Shown here in pieces: positions 10,073 through 18,424 of a DNA stretch of 64,000 nucleotides. Location of the stretch: NCBI RefSeq assembly GCF_030316885.1, contig NZ_JASZYQ010000002.1, forward strand, positions 132,001-196,000, read 5' to 3'. Under the pieces are notes generated by a model. That model saw nothing but the letters and a program-made list of their open reading frames with translations, had not been told where the DNA came from and searched no databases. The position numbers and the translations under genes were made by a program. The DNA is from Variovorax jilinensis (lineage in GTDB: Bacteria > Pseudomonadota > Gammaproteobacteria > Burkholderiales > Burkholderiaceae_C). How positions within the stretch are numbered: the first letter of the stretch is position 1; each line of letters begins with the position of its first letter.

Positions 10073-10498
10073 CTACTGCAAGGCCAGCGCCAGCGCGAAG
10101 GCGATGGTCTGGACGGCCACCGTGAAGCCCTGTCGCTGCAGCAGCTGGCGCGTGGCACGCACGCGTTCGGGCAGCGCCACCGGTGGCGCGCCCCCGGGGC
10201 GCAGGCCCAGCGACACCAGGGCGGCGTCGAGAGCGGGCAGCGTCGCGATCGCGCCCTGGGCCAGGGCCGCGTACATCGCGGCTTCCTGCCGCAGCCGGAA
10301 GGCGGCATGACGCTCGAGCAGGCCGGCCAGCGCCACCACCGCGAACGCGGCCCACGAACTCGCCGGCAGCGAGCGTCCCGTGAGCGCCAGCACCAGCAGC
10401 GAGATGCACGACAGCGCGAGGCCCCAGGCAGCGACCGCCGCGCTGGCGCGCAGCAGGCCTGCGGTGGCGGTGCAGAGCGCACGGTCGGGGTCGTTCAT
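10073..10498 (-). CDS. Small membrane protein of unknown function
   Basis: Reading frame of 141 residues that I do not recognise. It is rich in Ala and Leu with hydrophobic stretches at about residues 18-40 ([16 protein letters not shown]), 46-60 ([14 protein letters not shown]) and at the very C-terminus ([15 protein letters not shown]), suggesting two or three membrane passes. It sits on the minus strand between ruvA and ruvB, which are normally adjacent or co-transcribed. Its codon use matches its neighbours. Confidence 0.6.
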   Translation of the reverse strand: MNDPDRALCTATAGLLRASAAVAAWGLALSCISLLVLALTGRSLPASSWAAFAVVALAGLLERHAAFRLRQEAAMYAALAQGAIATLPALDAALVSLGLRPGGAPPVALPERVRATRQLLQRQGFTVAVQTIAFALALALQ

Positions 10499-10583
10499 GG
10501 GCGGGGGCTTTTCGTCTCTCTGGCGGGTGGCGCATTCTGCCGCAGCCGGCGTGTCGACTGGCCCTAAACTGCGCCCTCAACCC

Positions 10584-11639
<1,056 letters not shown>

Positions 11640-11661
11640 GGCGCCGCAGGCGCCGGGGCCG

Positions 11662-13383
11662 TCAGCGGGGCCGCACGTTGGCCGCAATGAGCCACTGCGC
11701 CGCGTAGTAGCTGGCCAGCACCCACAGCGAGGCCAGCGGCAGCGGCTGGACGAAGCGGTTGGTCGCGAGCAGCGCATCGCTCAGCATGAACAGGCAGGCG
11801 CCCAGCGCCACGCGGCGCGCCGCTGCATCGCCGATCACGGCCGCGCGCCCGAGCGCCTGGGCCGCCATGCAGGCAATGACCACGACGTAGAGCCCCACCG
11901 GGATGCGCAGGGCCGCGGGCAGCCCGCCCCACCACAGGAAGGCATACATCAGCACGGCGATCGCGAGCGTGAGGGCGAGCGCGCGTGGACGCGGGAACAG
12001 CGCGACGCCCTGCGCGAACAGCGCGACATAGGCCAGGTGGGCCAGCAGAAAGCCGACCAGGCCGGGTACGAAGAGATGCGGCCACATGAGCAGCACGTCA
12101 CCGGCCAGCGAGGCCGCGAGGCCCGCGACCAGCAGCAGCGCGAAGCGGCGCGGCATCGCCTCGCGCCGTGCGCGCACGATCGCGAACACGATCAGCAGTG
12201 AGAGCGCGAGCGGCTTGGCGATGAAGTGCAGCGCGGGAATCGACAGCGCGCCGCTCGCGCTCGCGAGCGCGGCCGCATCGACGAACAGCACGCCGAGCAC
12301 CGGCAGCCGGCCCTGCAGCAGCGCACCCGTGGCCCACAGGCCGGCCGTGAGCGCGCAGAGCCAGGCCACCGCAGTGGCGAAGGGCAGCGAATCGGAGAAC
12401 CACAGGAAGGCCGTGGCGCCAGCCAGCAGGCCGATGAACTGCAGCGCTCCGAAGACCTGCACGCCGTGCGAGACCGCGGGCTCGTAGCGTTCCACCGTCG
12501 CGATGTCGAAGGCCGGCTTCGGATCGCTGGCCGCGAGGTCGGCCGGCTGCCAGCCCGGCGGCGCGAGCCAGATGCGCAGCTTGTCGCGCCAGCGCCGCGT
12601 GCGCCAGCTGTCGCGCGCCAGGCCCCAGTAGACCTCGGCATTGGCCCACAACGGATCCCAGCTGCGCAGCGGGCTGCGGGTGCCGTAGACGCACGGCTCG
12701 TCCTCCTCGCGGAAGGTGCCGAACAGCCGATCCCAGACGATCAGCACGCCGCCGTAGTTTCGGTCGACATAGCGGTCGTTGACCGCGTGGTGCACGCGGT
12801 GGTTCGAGGGCGAGCAGAACCAGCGGTCGAACCAGCCCAGCTTTCCGATCTGCTCGGTGTGGACCCAGAACTGGTAGAGCAGGTCGACCAGCGCCACCAC
12901 GACGAAGACCAGCGGCGGCACGCCCGCGATCGCCATCGGCAGATAGAAGATCCAGCCGAACAGCGCGCCGCTCGAGGTCTGGCGCAGCGCGGTCGAGAGG
13001 TTGTAGTGCTGGCTCTGGTGATGCACCACGTGCGCGGCCCACAGCACCGCGCTCTCGTGGCCGAAGCGGTGCAGCCAGTAGTAGCAGAAGTCGTAGAACA
13101 CCAGCGCCAGCAGCCAGCCGTACCAGCGGGTCCAGAAGTCGGTGTCGGGGAACAGCGCGAAGGCCGACCAGCAGGCCGTGTAGATGCCGATGCGCAGCAG
13201 GCCCGTGAGCACCGCGCCGACCTGGCTCAGCATGCCCAGGCCGATGCTGTTGAGCGTGTCGGGAAGGCGATAGGTGTCGTGCCCGACACCGCGGCGCGCG
13301 CGCCGTCGGCCGACCCAGAACTCGATCGCGATCAGCAGGAAGAAGACGGGGGTCGCGAGGACGATGATCTGGCCAGGGCGCAT
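11662..13383 (-). CDS. Fusion: alkylglycerol-monooxygenase-like fatty acid hydroxylase + YhhN lysoplasmalogenase-like domain
   Basis: A 573-residue integral membrane protein with two enzyme domains. Residues about 1-230 match the sterol desaturase/fatty acid hydroxylase superfamily. The di-iron histidine clusters are H105-RFG-H109, H118-VV-HH122 and H195-RV-HH199, plus H175. The surrounding NHRVHHAVNDRYVDRNYGG and LIVWDRLFGTF closely resemble animal alkylglycerol monooxygenase (TMEM195). After a soluble linker (about 230-300), residues about 305-573 form a multi-pass YhhN/TMEM86 domain with FIAKPLALSLL, SLAGDVLLMWP and LFMLSDALLATNRF. Both families cleave ether lipids: the first opens alkylglycerols, the second lysoplasmalogens. 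It diverges from the PlcP-like gene over 112 bases. Bacterial substrates are unproven. Confidence 0.82.
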   Translation of the reverse strand: MRPGQIIVLATPVFFLLIAIEFWVGRRRARRGVGHDTYRLPDTLNSIGLGMLSQVGAVLTGLLRIGIYTACWSAFALFPDTDFWTRWYGWLLALVFYDFCYYWLHRFGHESAVLWAAHVVHHQSQHYNLSTALRQTSSGALFGWIFYLPMAIAGVPPLVFVVVALVDLLYQFWVHTEQIGKLGWFDRWFCSPSNHRVHHAVNDRYVDRNYGGVLIVWDRLFGTFREEDEPCVYGTRSPLRSWDPLWANAEVYWGLARDSWRTRRWRDKLRIWLAPPGWQPADLAASDPKPAFDIATVERYEPAVSHGVQVFGALQFIGLLAGATAFLWFSDSLPFATAVAWLCALTAGLWATGALLQGRLPVLGVLFVDAAALASASGALSIPALHFIAKPLALSLLIVFAIVRARREAMPRRFALLLVAGLAASLAGDVLLMWPHLFVPGLVGFLLAHLAYVALFAQGVALFPRPRALALTLAIAVLMYAFLWWGGLPAALRIPVGLYVVVIACMAAQALGRAAVIGDAAARRVALGACLFMLSDALLATNRFVQPLPLASLWVLASYYAAQWLIAANVRPR

Positions 13384-13431
13384 GGCCGGGATTCTCGACG
13401 CCGCCGAAGGCGCCGCTCCCCCGCGGTTTCC

Positions 13432-13449
13432 CTGTCATGTGACAGTCAC
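13432..13449 (+). promoter_or_regulatory. Pho-box-like operator (candidate PhoB site)
   Basis: CTGTCAT (13432-13438), four bases, then CAGTCAC (13443-13449). The 7-4-7 direct-repeat layout matches the PhoB consensus CTGTCAT-N4-CTGTCAY with one mismatch in 14. It ends 46 bases before the PlcP-like start and lies 48 bases before the divergent fusion gene. The first 14 bases also form an inverted repeat, CTGTCA-TG-TGACAG, so a dimeric repressor could use the same site. No clear -10 hexamer is visible at the expected distance. Confidence 0.5.
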
Positions 13450-13495
13450 CGCGGCGCCTCGGTGGCGTCATGCGCGGCTGACATCCTGCGCTTCC

Positions 13496-14374
13496 ATGCA
13501 ACGCGACGACGCCTTTCTTCGCGCCTGGCGCGACACCGCCCGCCTCGCTGGAAGCGCCGACGACGACGAGGTCACGCGGCCGCCGAAGCGCTATCGCACG
13601 CTCTGGATATCCGACCTCCACCTGGGCACGCCGGGCTGCCAGGCGCATGCGCTGCTCGACTTTCTCAAGCACACCGAATCCGACACCCTGTTCCTGGTCG
13701 GCGACATCATCGACGGCTGGCAGCTGCGCCGCCACTGGCACTGGCCGCAGGCCCACAACGACGTGATCCAGAAGCTGCTGCGCAAGGCGCGCAAGGGCAC
13801 GCGCGTGATCTTCATTCCGGGCAACCACGACGAGTTCGCGCGCAAGTACCTGCATCACAACTTCGGCGGCATCGACGTCGCCGAGGAATGGATTCACGAG
13901 ACCGCCGACGGCCGCAAGCTGTGGGTGATGCACGGCGACCTGTTCGACGGCGTCATCCAGTGCGCGAAATGGCTCGCGCATGTGGGCGATTCGCTCTACG
14001 AGTTCACGCTCAAGCTCAATCGCCACCTGAACTCGCTGCGCGCGCGCATGGGCCTGCCCTACTGGTCGCTGTCGAAGTACCTGAAGCAGAAGGTCAAGCG
14101 CGCGGTCAGCTACGTCGGCGACTTCGAGGGCGCGGTGGCGCGCGAGGCGCGGCGGCGCGGCGTGCAGGGCGTGGTCTGCGGCCACATCCACCATGCCGAG
14201 CTGCGCGACATCGACGGCATCCTCTACGCCAACGACGGCGACTGGGTCGAGAGCCTCACCGCGCTGGCCGAGCATGCCGACGGCTCGCTCGAGATCCTGC
14301 ACTGGGCACAGCAGATGCCGGCCCGCACGCCGCGCTCGCGCAGCGCGGTGGGCAGCCCGGAGGTCTGCGCGTGA
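13496..14374 (+). CDS. plcP: Calcineurin-like phosphoesterase, PlcP-type phospholipase C (LpxH-like)
   Basis: A 292-residue metallophosphoesterase. The binuclear metal site is complete: D40 and H42 in ISDLHLG, D70 in VGDIIDGW, N110-H111 in PGNHDEF, H146 in MHGDLFD, and GHIHHAE near the C-terminus. Databases tend to label it UDP-2,3-diacylglucosamine diphosphatase. As I recall it, the sequence pattern (TLWISDLHLGTPGCQA, HNDVIQKLLRKARKG, LPYWSLS) is that of PlcP, the phospholipase C that rhizobia and marine bacteria make under phosphate starvation to release diacylglycerol. The GTG start of the glycosyltransferase overlaps its stop (GTGA). Pho-box-like sequence lies 46 bases upstream. LpxH activity remains the alternative. 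Confidence 0.78.
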   Translation: MQRDDAFLRAWRDTARLAGSADDDEVTRPPKRYRTLWISDLHLGTPGCQAHALLDFLKHTESDTLFLVGDIIDGWQLRRHWHWPQAHNDVIQKLLRKARKGTRVIFIPGNHDEFARKYLHHNFGGIDVAEEWIHETADGRKLWVMHGDLFDGVIQCAKWLAHVGDSLYEFTLKLNRHLNSLRARMGLPYWSLSKYLKQKVKRAVSYVGDFEGAVAREARRRGVQGVVCGHIHHAELRDIDGILYANDGDWVESLTALAEHADGSLEILHWAQQMPARTPRSRSAVGSPEVCA

Positions 14375-15576
14375 GCGCGGCCGTGACGGCAGCGGGCGGC
14401 ACCCGGATCGTCGATCTCGTGTACTTCGATGCCGGCGGCGGCCATCGCGCGTCGGCGCTGGCGCTCGAGGCGGCGATCCGGCGCGCCGGCCTGCCGTGGA
14501 CCGTGCGCCGCGTCAACCTGCGCAGCGTGCTCGACCCGAAGGACAGCTTTCGCCGGTTCACGGGCATGGACCCCGAGGACGTCTACAACAAGCGGCTGGC
14601 GCGCGGCTGGACGCTGGGCCTGGCGCAGGAACTCAAGCTGCTGCAGGGGATGATCCGATGGGGCCATGCGAAGCTGCTGCGCCCGCTGCAGCAGCACTGG
14701 CTCGCCACCGAGCCCGACATGGTGGTCTCGCTGATCCCGAACTTCAATCGCGCCTTGTGCGAGTCGCTGGCCTCGACCCTTCCGGGCGTGCCCTACGTGA
14801 CCGTGCTGACTGACCTGGCCGACCACCCGCCGAACTTCTGGATCGAGCGAGGCATGGACCAGCACCTGGTCTGCGGCTCGCCCAGGGCGGTGGCGCAGGC
14901 GCGTGCGGCCGGCCATGCGGACGACCGCATCCATGCCAGTTCGGGCATGCTGATGCGCGCGGAGTTCCATGAACCCGGCACCGTCGATCGCCGCGCCGAA
15001 CGGGCCCTGCTGGGCATGGACCCCGAGCGCCCCACCGGCCTGGTGCTGTTCGGCGGCCAGGGTTCGAAGGCGATGCTCGGGATCGCTAAGCGCCTGCCCG
15101 ACACGCAACTGATCCTCGCCTGTGGCCACAACGCCGCACTCGCGCAATCGCTGCGCGAGTTGCCCGCCCGCGCGCCGCGGCTGGTGCTCGGCTTCACGCC
15201 CGACATCGCGCGCCACATGCAGCTGGCCGACTTCTTCATCGGCAAGCCGGGGCCCGGCTGCCTCAGCGAAGCGGTGCAGATGCAGCTGCCGGTGATCGTG
15301 GTGCGCAACCGCTGGACGCTGCCGCAGGAACGCTACAACGCGCAGTGGGTGCGCGAGCGCGGCGTCGGCCTGGTCTGCGGCAGCTATGCGGGCGTGGCGC
15401 CGGCGGTGGCGGAGCTGGTGTCGAATCTCGATCGCTACCAGGCCGCGACGCGACGCGTGGAGAACCGGGCGCTGTACGAGCTGCCCGAGATCCTGGGCAG
15501 GATCATGGCGCGGGCCGAGGCGGTTTCGCGCGGGCCTTCAATGCAACTCGCGCCAGAGGATCTTGCCCGTGGATGA
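14371..15576 (+). CDS. MGDG-synthase-type glycosyltransferase (GT28), candidate diacylglycerol glycosyltransferase
   Basis: A 401-residue protein of the MGDG synthase/UGP glycosyltransferase group. The N-terminal lipid-acceptor half opens with FDAGGGHRASALALEAAI (about residues 18-36). The C-terminal UDP-sugar half has LVLFGGQGS, then KPGPGCLSEA and ALQMQLPVIVV-like segments characteristic of GT28 donors. It would transfer sugar from a nucleotide sugar to diacylglycerol at the cytoplasmic membrane. Translation is coupled to the PlcP-like gene by a GTGA overlap, so donor enzyme and acceptor supply appear linked. Its last 11 or so residues are read through antisense remains of a decayed acyl-CoA ligase, so the native C-terminus may have been altered. 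Confidence 0.8.
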   Translation: MSAAVTAAGGTRIVDLVYFDAGGGHRASALALEAAIRRAGLPWTVRRVNLRSVLDPKDSFRRFTGMDPEDVYNKRLARGWTLGLAQELKLLQGMIRWGHAKLLRPLQQHWLATEPDMVVSLIPNFNRALCESLASTLPGVPYVTVLTDLADHPPNFWIERGMDQHLVCGSPRAVAQARAAGHADDRIHASSGMLMRAEFHEPGTVDRRAERALLGMDPERPTGLVLFGGQGSKAMLGIAKRLPDTQLILACGHNAALAQSLRELPARAPRLVLGFTPDIARHMQLADFFIGKPGPGCLSEAVQMQLPVIVVRNRWTLPQERYNAQWVRERGVGLVCGSYAGVAPAVAELVSNLDRYQAATRRVENRALYELPEILGRIMARAEAVSRGPSMQLAPEDLARG

Positions 15577-15762
15577 GCGCGGCAGGCTTTCGACGAAGCT
15601 CACGATGCGCGGCACCTTGTAGGCGGCCATGCGCTCGCGCGCTCAGGCCACGATGTCCGCCTCGACGATCCGGCCGCGCTGATCGGGCCGCAGGATGGCG
15701 AAGAGCTTCACCGATTCGCCCTCGCGGTCGTCGGGCACGCCGATCACGCAGGCCTCGAGCCG
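15538..15762 (-). pseudogene. Remnant of AMP-dependent acyl-CoA synthetase (C-terminal ~74 codons, nonsense mutation)
   Basis: Reading the minus strand from 15762 to the TGA at 15538-15540 gives the C-terminal AMP-binding_C domain of an acyl-CoA ligase: EACVIGVPDDREGESVKLF, then ARERMAAYKVPR and SSTGKILWREL. The family normally has Trp between VA and ARERMAAYKVPR, and here that codon is TGA (15643-15645), one base from TGG. Everything N-terminal to this domain is missing. The tail overlaps the 3' end of the glycosyltransferase by 39 bases. It is a decayed gene and not expected to function. Confidence 0.8.
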
Positions 15763-15893
15763 GTTCGCTCAAACTGTAGAAGCGACGTCCTTCTCGGCCA
15801 ATGTCATAAGGGCCGAATCGCATTGGCAGAACTGCTCAGGCGGCGGCGCCGACCTTCGGGGCGATGCGGCCGACACGGCGCCGGTCGCGTGCC

Positions 15894-15936
15894 AAAGAAG
15901 AAAGGCCCCCGCAAGTCGCTGACTTGCGGGGGCCTT
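15894..15936 (-). terminator. Strong intrinsic terminator after tRNA-Met
   Basis: Perfect 16-bp inverted repeat (15902-15917 with 15921-15936) and a 3-base loop. On the minus strand the stem is followed by TTTCTTCTTT, so it should stop transcription of the tRNA gene that ends 9 bases before it. The plus-strand tail is poor in T. Confidence 0.8.
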
Positions 15937-15944
15937 CTTGGATC

Positions 15945-16021
15945 TGGTGGCTCTTCACGGACTCGAACCGCGGACCTGTGGATTATGATTCCATCGCTCT
16001 AACCAACTGAGCTAAAGAGCC
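15945..16021 (-). tRNA. tRNA-Met (anticodon CAT)
   Basis: A complete 77-nt tRNA with CCA encoded. The acceptor stem GGCTCTT pairs with AAGAGCC. The D arm is GCTC/GAGC, the anticodon loop ATCATAA carries CAT, and the T arm has the TTCGAGT loop. The GGCTC opening and overall layout fit elongator tRNA-Met. A CAT anticodon could also be tRNA-Ile2 after lysidine modification, which I consider less likely. Confidence 0.93.
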
Positions 16022-16030
16022 GAGCCCAGG

Positions 16031-16058
16031 ATTATAGCCTTTTCTGCGGAGGGGTCAG
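16031..16058 (-). promoter_or_regulatory. Sigma-70 promoter for tRNA-Met
   Basis: On the minus strand, CTGACC (16053-16058; four of six matches to TTGACA), 16 bases, then a perfect TATAAT (16031-16036). It sits 9 bases upstream of the mature tRNA 5' end. The -35 element overlaps the last codons of the vWA lipoprotein gene. Confidence 0.6.
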
Positions 16059-17578
16059 CCGCCCGCCGAAAGTTTGGCCAGTTCATCGGACACCAGGCGC
16101 ACGATCAGGCGGTCCAGCGTATCGACGGAATAGTTCTGCACGTCGTGCACCGTCTCCCGGCCCGGGCCGCGATCGGGACGCCCGGCATCGCGGTAGGTCA
16201 GGAACACGAAGCTGGCGCCCGTGTACTGTGCGATCTGCCGCTGGATGTACTCGCCCTGCTTGTCGAGACCGCTCGCGCCGACCGCGAACACCTTGATCCC
16301 CTTGCCCAGCGCGGCCAGCATGTCGTCGTCGTACTGGGGGCCGCCGTAGTCCAGATGCGGCGGCGCATCGGCCAGCAGCACCACCATGCGCGTGGTGTCG
16401 CTGCCGCGCCAGCTCATGCGGTGCACGGTCTCGTGCAGTGCCTCGTTCATCGCTTCGGGATAGTCGCCGCCACCGTCTGCGCGCAAGGCATCGAGCACGC
16501 CCTGGAAGGCACCGAGGTCGTCGGTCAGGTCGTGCCGGCGCAGCAGGAAAGCATCGCCGCGATCGCGGTAGGCCACCAGGCCGAAGCAGGTGTCGGGCCG
16601 GCTCGGCAGCTGCGCGACCTCCTGCGCGATGGCGCGCAGCGAGGTCTTGAGCTTGTGGATCTCGTCGCCCATCGAGCCCGTCGCATCGACCAGGAACACG
16701 AGGTCGAGCCGCGCCCGCTGCGGCACTGCCGTGGTGTCGGGCAGCACCAGGTCGACCGCGCTCTTCTGGCCGCGGCGCAGGAACGCCGTCGCCTGCCGCC
16801 CGTTCTTGCGCACCACGACTTCGTAGACCGGACTGCGCGCCGGATCGAAGGCATTCGGATGCAGCCAGGCCCGGCCCGCGGCATCGGTGCGCGCCCACAT
16901 CGCGGCGCCGCTCGTGGCCCGCACCGCGACCTCGGCGTCGGCCATCGCCTGGCCCCTGGCATTGCGCACCTGCAGCAGGTGGCGCTCGCCGACGTCGCGT
17001 TCGCGGTGCGGCACCTGGGTGCGCTGGCGGAACTGCAGGTAGGCCGCGAAATCCGCGTTGTCGTCGACGCGGCCGGCCGTGACGGTCTCCTGCGCCGGTC
17101 GCTGACGCTGCACCGGTGGGGCAGCGGGCGCTGGCGCCGGCGGTGCGAAGCGCGGTGCGGCGGCATCCGCCGCGGCGCCCGATTCCGCCGGCGCGGACTT
17201 CGCGGCTTCCCTGGCTGCGCGGCCGGTACCCGGCACGGCGGCCGCGAGCGGGCGTTCCGCTTCCGCATGCGGGATGCCGTCGTCGGGCACAGGCGGTCGC
17301 AGGGTCTCGCGGCGCTGTTGGCCGCGATCGCGCCCGGGCGCCTCGAAGGTCTGCACGGGCCTGGCGCAGTGCGTGGCCGAGGGCGCCTCGAAACCGGGCG
17401 CGGTGCGCGCCAGGCTCGATGCCTGGACGACCACCTGCGGCTCGGGCTGCGGCGCCGGCGTCGGCCAGCGCGCGGCCATGGGCGCAAGCTCGGTCGCGCT
17501 GCATGCGGTGAGCAGCAAGGGGGCGCACAGCAGCGCGGCAAGCGGTCGCTTCAAGAGGGAGAAGGGGCGGTGGTTCAT
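16055..17578 (-). CDS. von Willebrand factor A domain lipoprotein
   Basis: A 507-residue exported protein. The N-terminus is a signal peptide with lipobox LLTAC (Cys at about 26). A low-complexity Pro/Ala/Arg-rich region follows (about 35-170). Next comes a Cna/CarboxypepD-like stretch (LLQVRNARGQAMADAEVAVRA), then a vWA domain (about 290-500) whose MIDAS begins D298-ATGS302 with a later DAPP. Such domains bind protein partners through a divalent metal. It diverges from an ECF sigma/anti-sigma-like pair across 135 bases, a pairing seen with other vWA envelope proteins, so it may belong to that regulon. Confidence 0.82.
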   Translation of the reverse strand: MNHRPFSLLKRPLAALLCAPLLLTACSATELAPMAARWPTPAPQPEPQVVVQASSLARTAPGFEAPSATHCARPVQTFEAPGRDRGQQRRETLRPPVPDDGIPHAEAERPLAAAVPGTGRAAREAAKSAPAESGAAADAAAPRFAPPAPAPAAPPVQRQRPAQETVTAGRVDDNADFAAYLQFRQRTQVPHRERDVGERHLLQVRNARGQAMADAEVAVRATSGAAMWARTDAAGRAWLHPNAFDPARSPVYEVVVRKNGRQATAFLRRGQKSAVDLVLPDTTAVPQRARLDLVFLVDATGSMGDEIHKLKTSLRAIAQEVAQLPSRPDTCFGLVAYRDRGDAFLLRRHDLTDDLGAFQGVLDALRADGGGDYPEAMNEALHETVHRMSWRGSDTTRMVVLLADAPPHLDYGGPQYDDDMLAALGKGIKVFAVGASGLDKQGEYIQRQIAQYTGASFVFLTYRDAGRPDRGPGRETVHDVQNYSVDTLDRLIVRLVSDELAKLSAGG

Positions 17579-17713
17579 CGGCAGCTCCGGTTGTGGATGC
17601 AGCCTGATACGGCCGGCCCGTCGGTCCGGGGTCGAGCCGCGGACATCTTTTTCTTGACCGTGCTAACCCCGACCGGCGCATCCGCACGTAGAAGGTGAGG
17701 TGAAAATCTGTCG

Positions 17714-18424
17714 ATGCCTGTGCCCGCCGCGTTTCCCGCCGAATCCGAGGACGATCCCCTGCCGGACGACCAGTTGATGCTCGCCTATGCCGCTGGGGAC
17801 ACGCGTGCCTTCGACACGCTCTATGCGCGCCACGAGAGCGCGCTGCTCCGGTTCATCCGTCGCCTGCTGGGCCTGCGGCTGGCGCCCGAGGCCGACGAGG
17901 TGTTCCAGGACACCTGGATGCGCATCATCGCGGCGCGCGACGGCTTTTCGCCGCAGGGTGCCACCTGGCGCACCTGGGCCTTCACGATCGCCCACAACCT
18001 CGCGATGGACCGCCTGCGCCTGAGCGGGCGCGAGGTCGCCTTCTATGCCCACGACGAGGACGGCGACGGCCTCGAGGCTGCACGCCTGTTCAGCCGCGGC
18101 CTGCTCGACACGGGCGCCGCGGCACGCGATGCCGCCCATCCGTCGGCCGAGGAGCTGGCCTTCTGGCGCGCCGCCGGCCGACGTCTGCTGGCCTGCCTCG
18201 ACGAATTGCCCGACGACCAGCGCTCGGCCTTCCTGCTGCACAACGAGGACGGCTTCACGGTCGAACGGGTGGCCGAGACGCTCGACGTCAACTTCGAGAC
18301 CGTGCGCAGCCGGCTGCGCTACGGACTGCGCAAGCTGCGCGGCTGCATGGAGCGCTACCTGTCGGTGCTCGAGCCTGCACGGACCGTGGCGGGCGCGCGC
18401 CGCGCGAAGGGGCTCTCCTCATGA
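17714..18424 (+). CDS. ECF-type RNA polymerase sigma factor
   Basis: A 236-residue sigma-70 family protein with only regions 2 and 4. Region 2 spans about 20-95 (AFDTLYARHESALLRFIRR, EVFQDTWMRI, WRTWAFTIAHNLAMDRLR). Region 4 spans about 160-215 (LPDDQRSAFLLHNEDGFTVERVAETL, FETVRSRLRYGLRKLR). A Gly/Asp-rich insert separates them. The start ATG at 17714 lies 13 bases after a GAAGGTGAGG element; an internal Met near residue 22 is possible. It overlaps the next gene by ATGA, as sigma/anti-sigma pairs usually do. Confidence 0.9.
   Translation: MPVPAAFPAESEDDPLPDDQLMLAYAAGDTRAFDTLYARHESALLRFIRRLLGLRLAPEADEVFQDTWMRIIAARDGFSPQGATWRTWAFTIAHNLAMDRLRLSGREVAFYAHDEDGDGLEAARLFSRGLLDTGAAARDAAHPSAEELAFWRAAGRRLLACLDELPDDQRSAFLLHNEDGFTVERVAETLDVNFETVRSRLRYGLRKLRGCMERYLSVLEPARTVAGARRAKGLSS

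Noticed and set aside
12098..14302. Long minus-strand frame of 734 codons crossing two genes, and a plus-strand frame from 12226 that runs into the glycosyltransferase
   Set aside because: Both are out-of-phase readings of the fusion and PlcP genes. Only the part from 14371 onward has family matches.
15763..15893. Possible further gene remnant upstream of the decayed ligase tail
   Set aside because: Minus-strand readings give a few suggestive residues but no family I can name, so I leave it as unassigned intergenic sequence.
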